The notes below the pieces were generated by a model. It had not been told where the DNA came from. It ran no database searches and saw nothing but the letters and a program-made list of their open reading frames with translations. The translations under genes were made by a program, and so were the position numbers. Positions 34,473 through 45,082 of a stretch of DNA of 64,000 nucleotides are shown in pieces. Positions within the stretch are counted from its first letter, which is position 1. Every line of letters begins with the position of its first letter. The stretch is from Butyriboletus loyo (Eukaryota; Basidiomycota; Agaricomycetes; Boletales; Boletaceae). The stretch covers positions 180,743 to 244,742 of the forward strand of contig JBBPSI010000016.1 in assembly GCA_038093515.1 (NCBI GenBank). The letters run 5' to 3'.

Positions 34473-37400
34473 ATGACGGTCAAACGCAACTCGCCTTCGC
34501 GGCGAAACTCATTTGCTGCAGCGAACAAAAGCCAGGCTCATCATGGCCGCAAACGTCGTGCTCACTCCATTGCTCCTGGTGATCCCCTCAGCCCAGCAGC
34601 CAAAGCCCGTCGTTCCCTCGTGCGTTCCTCTCTTGGTACACCTGCCACCACCTAACCTCTCTTAGGCTCCTCGAAAGAGCATCCTCAAGGCAGCAGTCAA
34701 TGCCACTGATGACGGCGACGATGCAACTCAATCCATGGACATCACTCGCGACTACCGCGACGACAATCTTACTCGCAAATCCCTGGGTAGGCGCGTCAGC
34801 TTTGCCAACCATGCTCACGTTCGCCTCTTTGAAGTACCGGATCACAACACAAACAGCACCGCTTCACCACAGTCGTCGCCTGCTGCCGAGCAGGAGCCTG
34901 ACAATCCCCGGGCCACAAATGATGAGAATGCGTATCCAGGCGCACCGAGGTCTCGTCGCCGCAGCTCGGCTCGCCATTCGATGGCCTTCAGCGACGGAGG
35001 TGGCGAGGAGTCGATGGAGATGGACTCCGATGATACAGGCGTTTCCCCATCTGCGTTTTTCAGGGCCGGAACTGAGGGCTCCGTGGATGATGAGTTCAAC
35101 GACGTGGACGCCCCATCTGACGGCGATGACATGGACGTGACTGAAGTTGTCCCCCGAAATATTGTCCGGAAACGCTCACTATCCTTCGGAGTTTCTCGGC
35201 AGCCACTTGCGAATCTTTCCATACCCCGGTCACCTACAGATGTTCATGATGATCAGCAAGATGTGTCCAACGAGACATCCTACGTCGAAGAGGAGTCTAC
35301 ACAGTCGCAATCTTTTACCTCAGAAGGTGATGTGTCACAGCCAATGGAGTTTACGGTTCCCCTCGTTCGTCCACCCGAGCCACCGAGCGAAGCATGGTTG
35401 GCCCTTCGCTCTGCTACGCACTCGGGAAATATCCCCTATATCCCGTCGTCGGATGATGACGGGGCAGACAATGGCGGCGATGTACAAGAAATGGAACTGA
35501 CTGACGCAGTCTCGAGGCTACAGGCTGCTCGAGCTTCGCTTGGTCTTGGTGAGGCTGGTGGCGAAGAGGGAGGAGAGGTCAGTTTTACAAGCACTGAAGA
35601 TAGCTTTGTGGATGAGGATGTTGGTAATGGTGAAGAGGGAAATCAGACTGTTAACGTCACCCAACTCATGAGGCGTGTCAGTCTTGGGCCGAGTGCAGAT
35701 TCCACTGTAACTTCGGCTTTCAGCAGCCAAGAGCAGTCAACGGAGGAAGCAATTAACCGAGCAGTACCTGAATTACCTCCCCCTGTTCCACTCCCTGGTT
35801 CACAAGAAATTTATCCCGCAATCCTTGAATCACCTCCAGCCATCGCTACTCCTGCTGATCCTCAAACCTTGTACCCAGAAATACCTACCGATGACGACCC
35901 CGTTGCTTCCGCTGCAGCTCCGACGGAGCCAATACCATCGTCAGACAGACCTCCCGTTTTCAGCGCCCCTCAACCTACGTCACCAGAGACGCAATCTGTG
36001 CCATCTGGAAATCCTCCGCAGTCCACAGCCATCGCAGAGCCATTGAACTTCACTTTTACGCCAAAACCTCGCGCCCCCACATCCCCTGTTCGTTCTCGTT
36101 CATCCTCTCCTATCAAAGCACCTTCGTCACAGAGAAAGTTCACTGCAGCGTTTGCTCCCCTTGTTACGCGCCCTTCTCCTCACAAGCGACCAAATGATGC
36201 CTTCGACACCGATCATGGCATACAGCCAAGCCCGGCGAAGCGACCCGCCGGCGCAGAGAGACTGTCAATCACTCCAGGGCGTGGTACTGGTGCTGTCCGG
36301 GTCTTGTTGTCACCATCCAATATATCGCCGCTCAAGATGGCGTCCTTCCATGTTGAGGAGCAGCATGACGCCGGACCAAGCAAGCGCGCCTCAATTGGTT
36401 TTCGGCGGCCGTCGGGCTATTTCGCTCAGCGGAAGAGTCTGGGCAGTGTGGCTCCCGACTCGACGACGGCAACAAATGCGGGGGTCACCTTCCCTAGTCG
36501 AATCTCCCCTATCAAGAACGCTGGGATCGCGCTGGGGCGAAAAAGCGTCGGGTTTATTTGGGACTCTGCAGAGAATGGGGGTATGGAAGGCGCTACCTAT
36601 CGCAAGTCTGCCTCACCAACAGAGGTTGATGGTCCCGAAGGACAGGGTCAGTCTTCTGAACATCCTTCTTCATTTGGCGACATACCCATACGCGCATCCC
36701 CTCGTCACGAAAATTTGGGGCCTGTGCCGGATGATCAGAATACACAACCTGATCAGGACGACGACATCCAATGGGGAGGTGAAGTAGAAGGGGAGGGCGT
36801 AGACGTTACCCAAGGTCCCCAGATATCCATCGAGCAATTCTTCGAAATGACGGGTATTCGGTTCATGGACGACATTGCTATACCTCGACGTTCGATTGTG
36901 CATCCCTCTGTTCTGCGTCCTTCACGAAGAGCATCGACCGAAACGCAGATACCTCTTGCGGAATACGTGGTCGCGATGACTCTAAATGTTCCCCAACTGG
37001 AACTCTACAGTCATGTCAGTAAAGATTTGCAAACTTGGGTTGAGCGCACCAAGGAGATATACAGGGAGGCAGAAGAGGAAGCCCAGAAAGCGACGCCTCC
37101 ACTTTTTCAAGAGTTTGTTACTACCGATGAGAACGGGCAGGCTGAGTTGTTGCACCAGCTCAAACTAATCAAGGTACATAACCATGCGCAAGCCAAGTCA
37201 GAGTGGTATGACTGGAAGGTGCAATGGGTCGAACAGTTGTACGAGAAGGCAAATGAAGGTTTTAAGAACTTGGAAGCGGTAAGCGGTTTGTGCTTCATGC
37301 CCAAGAGTGGTCTTATGTTTCGTCTAGGATGCCAAAGCTCTCGAGGGAATCATACTGCAGGCACAGGACATTGTTCCTGGTCTACAGCAAGAGTATGACG

Positions 37401-38517
37401 AACTTGTGACAGAGCTCGGAAAAGAGAAGGCTGAAGTAGCAGAGCTCGAAGGGTGTGACCAAAACTACTTGAACGAGTTGAAAGCTACCATTGCTGAGCA
37501 AAGGCATGTGTTTATGCTGTTACGAAGTGTGGTAGCAATTTTTACGAAGCTTTAGTGCGGAGCTGGACACCTTCCATGCCGATGTCAAGGAAGCTAAGGC
37601 GAAGCTCGACCGTCTTGAGGAGAAGCTCAGTGAAGTCGAATCGCAGAAAAATGAGGTTACGTCAGTAGTAGAAGATGCTGAACGACGCATTCATATGCAG
37701 AAAAACAGCACGCGCGCAGAGACTTTCCATCTCAAAGGTAAGTTCTAGCATCTAAATACCATCGGCAGAGTGTTCAGTCGCTAAGCAGATGAACTGGAGG
37801 CCCTTCGAAGCTTGCATATGTGGAGGGCAACCAAGGTTCTTCCGGAATTATTCGAATTTACTTACGCTTCAAGTTATTGCGTATCCATTCCTTGCATAAA
37901 GTTTCGTCCAGTCGTTGCAGACATACAAATCAGACGGGCCGAGAGCGCCAAGACGAAGCACAAGGAAGTCTTTCCTCTTCTGAGTGCATTGATGCTGCGA
38001 ACAGCAAGCCAGCTCGTCACTCGAGATGGAGACCAAGGTATTCGTCAGGTGCGGATTTCACTGGACGTAAATTTCTGCGCCGCTGACTGTCATTGCTGGT
38101 AGATTGTCCAGCGCCTTGGCGATTACTGGTCGTCTTGCTCGCAGCTCCAGGCTCAGCTGAAACTCGTATCTATCAAGTTCCCCCTCTCGATTGAAGACAC
38201 GCCAACTGGATTCTCCGCCACTGCAACAGTCTTGTTTCCAAGCCTCAAATCTAAGGCACTGATATCATTTATATTTGATACCCCGATATTTTCTTCGTGG
38301 CCCGTATTGATCCAATCAATGCGTTGTGATGTGAGGGCAGCATACGGACCCATCAAGTGAGTACGATTGTGGACATGTTCTCATCACGTACTCAAATTCT
38401 GGTAGTCGAGACGCTATCCAGAAGGCTGTCTCCGCACGCTTACAACAGGCCAGTCCTGTCAATAATCATGGATGTCTACTGGATGCTTGTATGGAGGCAG
38501 CAGAATGTTTTGCATAG
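34473..38517 (+). CDS. SPC105: Kinetochore scaffold SPC105/Spc7/KNL1
   Basis: The outer-kinetochore platform for Bub1/Bub3 and PP1. Exon 1 (34473-34619) is basic; a 46-nt intron joins SLAPRKSILKAAV, giving the PP1-docking word SILK, and RRVSFANHAHVRLFEVP gives the second, RVSF. Four MELT-like words follow: MDIT at 34735, MDVT at 35131, MEFT at 35344 and MELT at 35491. The middle is long, Ser/Pro-rich and disordered. The Spc7 domain starts QISIEQFFEMTGIRFMDDIA and IPRRSIVHPSVL, then coiled coil (LQTWVERTKEIYREAEEEAQ and later exons). The C-terminal RWD part (SCSQLQAQLKLVSIKFPLS type exon) ends DAIQKAVSARLQQASPVNNH and GCLLDACMEAAECFA, TAG 38515-38517. About 1,180 aa. Confidence 0.9.
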
Positions 38518-38736
38518 GATCAAGACATTGTTTTATTATCTTACACTGATGAGTGTGAGAAATTCGTAGCCGGATTCTGTAAGATGTGTCGTGTACATGA
38601 CTAGAAAATGGACATGATTAAACATGAGATTGGGGTATCCCCTAGATCCAAGACGTGAGTGCGTCGTGAATGTGGCCTGCGAACGACGCATAAGATGACT
38701 TTATTCGAGACTGCATGAAAGAAGGACCCACATGAA

Positions 38737-40866
38737 TTAGGCAAGGAGACCTTGCAACCGCCCTTGGTTGTGATCCAGCACAGCCATGAAGACGTTCAAC
38801 ACTTCACGAGCAGATCGTATATTATTCCTCTCATCATCAGCCTGGTCTTTCACCGAAGACCATAAGCAAGTGGCTTCCTCGGCGACGCATGCCGCCTCCC
38901 AGCCTTTATGTGCATTGGCAAGCATGGTGTCCCATGACAAGCGAGCTGTCTCTTGACCTCGTGCGAATCCTGCCTGTGCGGCTTGGTTACACCGGGATTC
39001 CGCCTGCCTCAGCTCATCCTGGAGCGATACTGTGAACGCAGCCCGTTCATCATCCATCCGCTCCCTCGTCTCCACGCTGGCACGCAGTTGCTGCTCGAGA
39101 ACGGAAATCTGCTTGGCAAGCTCTTCCGTCTCTCTGATCCGGTATTGCTTTGCAGCGTAAAGTTGCTCCTCGAGCTCCTGCAAACGCGAGAGTCTTTCCT
39201 TTGCAATAGTCTCCGCCTGAGCGATTTGCAGACGAAGGAGGGTAATGGTACTGGAATCCGCAGGTAGTGGCAGGTCAATCGAAGTTTCAAATACTGGGGC
39301 TAGGTGATGGACTGCGGGAGAAGGGGTCACATCGGGAAGAAGGACCTGCGAGATCGAACCATAACCAGAAGGAGAGGGCAATGCAGATAGATTAGGGGTC
39401 TCTGGGACCTCCAGACCTATTGTGCTCACGTTTGGGGAGGGACCACCTGGGGTGAAAGGAGCCAAGACATCCGCCAATCTGCCCTCCAGGTCCTCTCGAG
39501 CAAGGATTTGAGAGCTGTCGACTGCTACCTGCTCCCAGGAAAAGATCGACCCACGATTTTGATCATTACCACGACCCTTCGGCCTCAATGCCGGCGAACT
39601 CTCTGACGGAGGTAACGGTGACAAATACGAAAGGTTGGTACGAGTTGGTAGGAGGCTGGAGGGACGAGAAGGAGTCTGGAGCTCTGAGTCTGTAGATTGA
39701 CACCTCGTTGTACGAATCCTTGGAATTGCAGGGGTCGGCGCCGCGAGAGATGCCACTGGAGCAAGAAGTAGTTCAACATCCCCGATTTCTACGCTGTCCT
39801 CACTATTTCCTCCATCGCTCTGCGAAGATCTCGCCGGAGAGTCATTACCGCCAAGACTAATGACGGGAACGTGTCGTGTATGATGGGCAAGTGGAGACTC
39901 CGGGGGGCGACGCACACTGCCTCTCAATGGGCTCGTGTTTTGATTGGATACTTTCGAACGACCAAAACCAAATGCATTCTTGAGCGAGGTCGGGTTCAAC
40001 GGTGAGGGTTGGGTACCAGACGAGCTGCATGACGAGGCTGAGGAAGGGGGTCGCGTGGCCGGGGCCCGCGACGGCGACGAAGTTACTGCAGTTTTGACTG
40101 TCTTTGCTGGCCGCGCGGATCCGGCGCGAGCTGGAGACGAACCAAATTTCGCGGAAGACGCTTGAGCAATCTTAGACTTGGTAGGAGTGGAAGGCGGAGT
40201 TGGACTAGGGAGATTGACTTTGACCGCCAATGCTCTGTGGGGCAATGGACTAATAGGCCTCTCGACCTTGTCAGCAGGGGACCACAGTGTATCTCTGCCC
40301 TTGGGAGAATCCCGTTGTTCACCGTCATCCTCTTCTGATGTGCTGAATCGTCTCCGAGTCCCCGCACGAACGGGGGAAAGGGGTTTCTTGGTCGGCTCAA
40401 CGATCACGGACCTGGGCCGATATTTTGGCAGAGCAGAAGAGATGGTAGAAGAGGCGGCCTTGGAACGCAGAGTCGACAGGCGCCTAGAGGGGCTGGACGG
40501 GTTAGGTTCCGTGGATTTAACGCCATGTTCGTCTGTGGAAGAAGGACCATGCTTGAGCAGGGCAGACTGTCTTCTGCGAGTTATGGTCTTGTAGGAGGGG
40601 CTATCCTCCTTTCCGTGTGGGGGAGTAGGGGGTTTTGATTTCTGGGAGACAGTCGCGTGGGTGACCGCGGTGGAGTTCATTAGACTAAGGCGACGTGAGG
40701 AAGACTCTTTGGCTTTCTTAAGAGCACTGTCACGGTTGCGGGAATCCTTGTTGATCACGTCGACGAGAGCCTTTCCGACAGACGTGAAATTAAGGGAATG
40801 GCGGAGAGAGGAGCGTGTTGAAGGTTTGGGTGGACGAGCAGGCTTGGAGGTGGCTTCGGAGGCCAT
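38737..40866 (-). CDS. Uncharacterised Ser/Pro-rich protein with C-terminal coiled coil
   Basis: A single-exon frame of 709 codons, unusual in this intron-rich window. The start ATG is at 40864-40866 (MASEATSKPARPPKPSTRSS). Residues 1-500 are basic and rich in Ser, Pro, Thr and Arg, with many SP/TP sites and short repeats such as RRLSLMNS and RRLSTLRS (candidate kinase sites). Around residue 535 a long heptad region begins: TITLLRLQIAQAETIAKERL, SRLQELEEQLYAAKQYRIRE and TEELAKQISVLEQQLRASVE, to about 650. The end is MAVLDHNQGRLQGLLA. I recognise no named family. It lies tail-to-tail with SPC105, 219 bp apart. A cytoskeletal or spindle role would be guesswork from the neighbourhood. Confidence 0.75.
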   Translation of the reverse strand: MASEATSKPARPPKPSTRSSLRHSLNFTSVGKALVDVINKDSRNRDSALKKAKESSSRRLSLMNSTAVTHATVSQKSKPPTPPHGKEDSPSYKTITRRRQSALLKHGPSSTDEHGVKSTEPNPSSPSRRLSTLRSKAASSTISSALPKYRPRSVIVEPTKKPLSPVRAGTRRRFSTSEEDDGEQRDSPKGRDTLWSPADKVERPISPLPHRALAVKVNLPSPTPPSTPTKSKIAQASSAKFGSSPARAGSARPAKTVKTAVTSSPSRAPATRPPSSASSCSSSGTQPSPLNPTSLKNAFGFGRSKVSNQNTSPLRGSVRRPPESPLAHHTRHVPVISLGGNDSPARSSQSDGGNSEDSVEIGDVELLLAPVASLAAPTPAIPRIRTTRCQSTDSELQTPSRPSSLLPTRTNLSYLSPLPPSESSPALRPKGRGNDQNRGSIFSWEQVAVDSSQILAREDLEGRLADVLAPFTPGGPSPNVSTIGLEVPETPNLSALPSPSGYGSISQVLLPDVTPSPAVHHLAPVFETSIDLPLPADSSTITLLRLQIAQAETIAKERLSRLQELEEQLYAAKQYRIRETEELAKQISVLEQQLRASVETRERMDDERAAFTVSLQDELRQAESRCNQAAQAGFARGQETARLSWDTMLANAHKGWEAACVAEEATCLWSSVKDQADDERNNIRSAREVLNVFMAVLDHNQGRLQGLLA

Positions 40867-41048
40867 GAGGACAGTCTGCTAGTTGCACTGTGAATGTTTC
40901 CAAGAAGAGATAGAGTGTGAGTTGATTGATCCAGCCAGTCGCGATGTAGTCCGCGTTGTCTGCCACGTCGTCGTCGTCGTCGTCAACGTTCGAAAGGTTG
41001 GAAAGTGAACCAAAGTGGCACCGACGCGACGGTGTTTGTATTTGTCGG

Positions 41049-42857
41049 TCACCACATAAATCTACCGACTCCCGCGCGTTCCATGTACAAAAACACATAG
41101 ATGGTCGCGAAATTTATTGCCCCATACCACAAGCCTTCAACCAAAAGACCCACAGAACTCATATCCAGCACTTGAGCCCGCAAGAGGATATATGGCGCCA
41201 GGAAATACCGCGGCTCCAAAAGCGGCGTAGGTAACAGCGTTGTAGCGCTCGCAAGGGGCAAAACCAGGGTCTGCAGCAGTGTCTGGTCGCCAGCTGGTCG
41301 TGACGTTTAGGGTCAATTCCCAACTTCATCGATAGCAATCAACCCATCTCACCAACACGCAGCCACCATGCCCATGCGCACGCTTGGTACCCCGGTATGA
41401 ACAGGTAAGGTACAATCGGATGCAACATGAACACCCGGCGCCATACATAGAAAGTGTAGTGGCGATTATCAGCAAGCAAAAATGGATGGTGGACCCTTCA
41501 TAATCCGATGCAGGCATTCAGGTACGGCGATAGAAGACAGCAAGTGACCCACGTGAACTCGTGCACCGTAAATGCCATGAATGCTGAAAGCAACGCCGTG
41601 AACACAACCCTCCTGGCTCCAACTTATCAGCGGCTTCTCTCCCTTGTCAGGGGACACAGACCTTTTGGTTCCAAACATGCGGTAAGTAACTTCATTTGCA
41701 AGCTTCACTGGGCCACCGCGACCAAAAACGACTGCAGGCCATCCCATCAACGTCGCAAACGCAACAAAGTAGTATAATTGGGGTACATGCAGCACGGGAA
41801 CGTGGTTAGCCTTGTCGCCTACAATGTGGAACGCAATGATCAAATTCATGGATATAACAAGATTGCCTCCGAGATTCCGCACCTAGCACGATGCCGCCAT
41901 TCCAAAGCACGAACGCCCCAAACAGAACCAACACGAGTGTGTAAGGCACGAACTGTAACAGTAACTCTGGAAATGCGGCCGGGGCACTCATGATCGATTG
42001 CAGAAAGTCGCCTGAAAGTATGTGACAGTTGTGTCAACAAGCTGAAATGGAATCTATATTACTCGCCTGGGCCAGCCGACAATGCAGGCGGGTCATGTAG
42101 CAGTATATTTCCGCGTCTGAACCGTAAGCGCATAAGCTGGCTGGTGGCAAACGCATATATCACCCAGATGATATTCGTTTGACGGAAAAGACAGCTAATG
42201 ACACCTAGCTACGGGGGATGAGGGCAAAGCCAAAACACGTTGATAATATCAGGCAATGAGACGTACCACCGCCGCAGACAGATGCCAGTGTTGTGTTGCA
42301 AGTGTAACAGTTAGCAGGACTGAAATAAGACTGGGGACTTCTGTGTAGTACAGAAATCCATAAAACCAAGCTACAGGAAATACGGACAGAACGAATGCTT
42401 CGGCACTCGGTGCGAGTAACGGAGGTGGCCGACGACGTTGGTGAAATGCGAGGAGACGTGTGAGGAAGAGCGGGAGGGAGATCAAGGCGAGGGTCACTGT
42501 GAATCGCAGAAATGCTAGGTTGCAGCGAAACGCGAATATGCGGTGAAGCAAAACACTAAGAATATACCTGCGGAGTCGACCGTTTAATTACATGAGTCGT
42601 ATCGTTGGAACGAAACAAACCGACAGTCCTGGTGGTGTGGTGATCTTTGAGTCCCAGGTCAACCACTCGCCCCTGCAATATGCTTGTGCTTGCGGGACAT
42701 GGAAAGGTTCGTCCTGCCGATGATCAGTACGGCGGTCAGCCTACGGACGATACAACCACACCATGTACGGTTCAGTGACTTCATTGTTGAATTCCCTCAA
42801 CAAGGCCACTGCAACACCACAGTAGACAAGGAAGAAGATTCTTGTGTTTGGCGACAT
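41049..42857 (-). CDS. ALG10: ALG10/DIE2 alpha-1,2-glucosyltransferase of the ER
   Basis: Adds the last glucose to the dolichol-linked oligosaccharide for N-glycosylation. The start ATG at 42855-42857 gives [20 protein letters not shown], then [12 protein letters not shown]. An intron joins to [20 protein letters not shown], then [11 protein letters not shown]: the EPYMDE.FH.PQAQ.YC and D.KITTPPGL signatures of ALG10 are intact. Later exons carry [51 protein letters not shown] residues ([20 protein letters not shown]), [15 protein letters not shown] and, at the end, [23 protein letters not shown] is at 41049-41051. Many hydrophobic segments, as expected for a 12-span enzyme. About ten small exons. 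Confidence 0.88.
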
Positions 42858-43127
42858 CTGCTGCAGCGAACGTGGCCAAACGGAGCTCAAGGTAGCCAGT
42901 GGTATGCAAATAAAGAGGCAACAAAAAGCCTAGGATGTTCACGCGTTGATATACAGACGCAAGTATTCGTCTCCGAGAAATTGGTCCAACATCCACTCCA
43001 ACTCATCATCAATTACGCTCGCGAAGTAATTCACAGCAACTTAAAGAAGGGTTTTGCGGCTGGTGTATGTAAGTAATATCTTTCGTGAAATCGGCCTTCC
43101 CTCGTTCGTCGCTCAAGACTCATTGCG

Positions 43128-44502
43128 TTAGTTTGATAGTACTAAGCCATCCCAAGCTGGAATCGGCTGTTCTGCTTGAGGTGTGATGCGAGCACCGTGA
43201 CGACGCTCCTTCGAGTCCCCATAGTCAACAATGGCAGACTATCACAAGCCTTGTTGGTGAGCAACTCAACCCATTAATGTGGACTTTGCTCACATGCGCA
43301 GTTACCCTGTTGTCCCACAATACCACAGTACCGGGTTCCCACTTCACTCTGGCCTGTAGATCACCACTTTTGTCAACGTGATCGTACAGGAACTTGAGGA
43401 TGGTTTCTTCTTCGTGTCAACGTTGGTAGTTATAACAGTATATAATGCTCTCACCCGACTCTTCACGTTTCAGACCGACGATGCGTGTAGCGAACTGCCT
43501 GTTCACATAGAGTGCTTCCTCACCAGTCACTGGGTGACGCCTCACCACTGGGTGGATGTGTTCCACTGGTTCGCGTCTAACTACGCCTCCTCGCTTCCCG
43601 GACCGAGAAAATTTGGCTTGTTCGGCTCCAGAGTGTACCGCGCTCAAGGTGCGCAGGAATGCAACGAAAGACGGGGATAATTTCTTCAAGGTAGAAACCT
43701 GCGACGTGAACAACGTGTCACCACCTGTCGTTGGCTGAGAGAGTAGGAAGAAGGTTGTGAGTCCAGGGGGCTGAAGTTCGTAGGACACGTCGGAGTGCCA
43801 GACGGTAGTCGTGATGCTGTCTTGGATTTCAAAGTTAAAAGTCGAGTTGGCGTCTCTGTGAAGCAGCGAAAGGTTCAAATATATTCGGATAGTTACAGGG
43901 AAACTGACTTGTATACGAGATGGATGTGTGGGTAATTATTTGGATGGCCTGAAGTGGGGTGAATGTGCAATCTACACGACAATCAATATGGTTTGGCTTC
44001 AAACGGGAGATATAGATAACAACAGATGAGACCAGGGCAACACACCTTCCGAAGTGACGGCCCCATTCCAGATAAGCATCTGGTCCCTGGTCGATGAAAT
44101 TTGACTGGCCTCTGAAGACCATCAATCCGCGTCTAGCAACCTATTGTGCGATAATTTGTAGCACCGCGACACTGACGACGCTGCTGTATTTACCTCTAGC
44201 GCGAGCTGATCTCTCCCATCGTTATCGAGGTCCCTGAGGCGGATTCCTCGGACCTCCGTACCCAGGTGCGGGGTCAGCTCGATTACGCTTGTTGCGCCTT
44301 TCAGAAAGGTACGGGGGTCTGGGTGTTTGAGAGCACGAGACCCAGGATCGACATGCTCGAAGGGGGTGAGGGGGGGGTATTTATGCTGAGAAAAGTGGGG
44401 CAAAAGGTGAGTATATTTGTATGTCTCCTCCCCCTCCGGGCCATTCTCTGTGCGGAGAGTCAGATTCGCCCCAGCTTGGGTCGCTGTTTCGATGGTGAAC
44501 AT
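43128..44502 (-). CDS. TauD/JLP1-like Fe(II)/2-oxoglutarate-dependent dioxygenase
   Basis: Likely a sulfonate or taurine dioxygenase; the exact substrate cannot be told. The start ATG at 44500-44502 gives MFTIETATQAGANLTLRTEN. Core motifs: TSVIELTPHLGTEVRGIRLR, LMVFRGQSNFIDQGPDAYLE, TTTVWHSDVSYELQPPGLTT (iron-binding H-X-D), LLSQPTTGGDTLFTSQVSTL, VRRHPVTGEEALYVNRQFAT, then WDNRVTAH joined to SAIVDYGDSKERRHGARITP (distal His in TAHSAI, 2-oxoglutarate Arg in ARITP). The end is GLVLSN, TAA 43128-43130. The facial triad is complete. Neighbours (ALG10, an OPT transporter) do not reveal a pathway. Confidence 0.85.
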
Positions 44503-45082
44503 GGCTAAGGGGGGGGCTGGTTCTCGCGCTTGATAAGTAGATCAAAGTCGAATCGGCATCATTGCGACAGTACATGTATTCTTGTCTGGGAGGTCAGCAT
44601 CTGGGAGACTTGAAACTGAGATCGTAGGTGACCTAGTGCTTAGTACGCTCCTGCCTTTCTCCATTAGGAAACAGTATCTTATTGTCCTCCCAATCGTACC
44701 CGAAGACAATAACAAGTCTCCAATGACAATAAGTCTGTCTGTGATTTTTGGTCCGCACGGCTAGTTCAGCGCTGGACGTCACAGAATCTGAAATTTGGCG
44801 GGTCGCGCTTTTTGTTTCGCGTTACCGAGCCGGCGGGGTTCTCCCAGCTTTTTGTCTCGCTGTGGACCTTGTCAAATTGGGCTTATTGTCTTGTCAACTT
44901 CCACCTTGCACCTGTGGACCATCTTCCCATTCCGAACGCCGTCACGTCCATCTACCACGCTCAAAAGGCCATGAAACTTCGACACGACATCAACCTCCCT
45001 TCTCCCCCCACCGCACCTTCTCCACTCCGTCTCTTCAGGAACGGTTTGCTATCCCCTCCCTGACCTTGGAATCGGTGACGCT
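44503..45082. other. Divergent promoter region, TauD-like / OPT transporter
   Basis: About 580 bp. A short frame from 44971 (30 codons) is not convincingly coding, although a 5' exon of the transporter here cannot be ruled out. I see no RNA gene. Confidence 0.5.
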
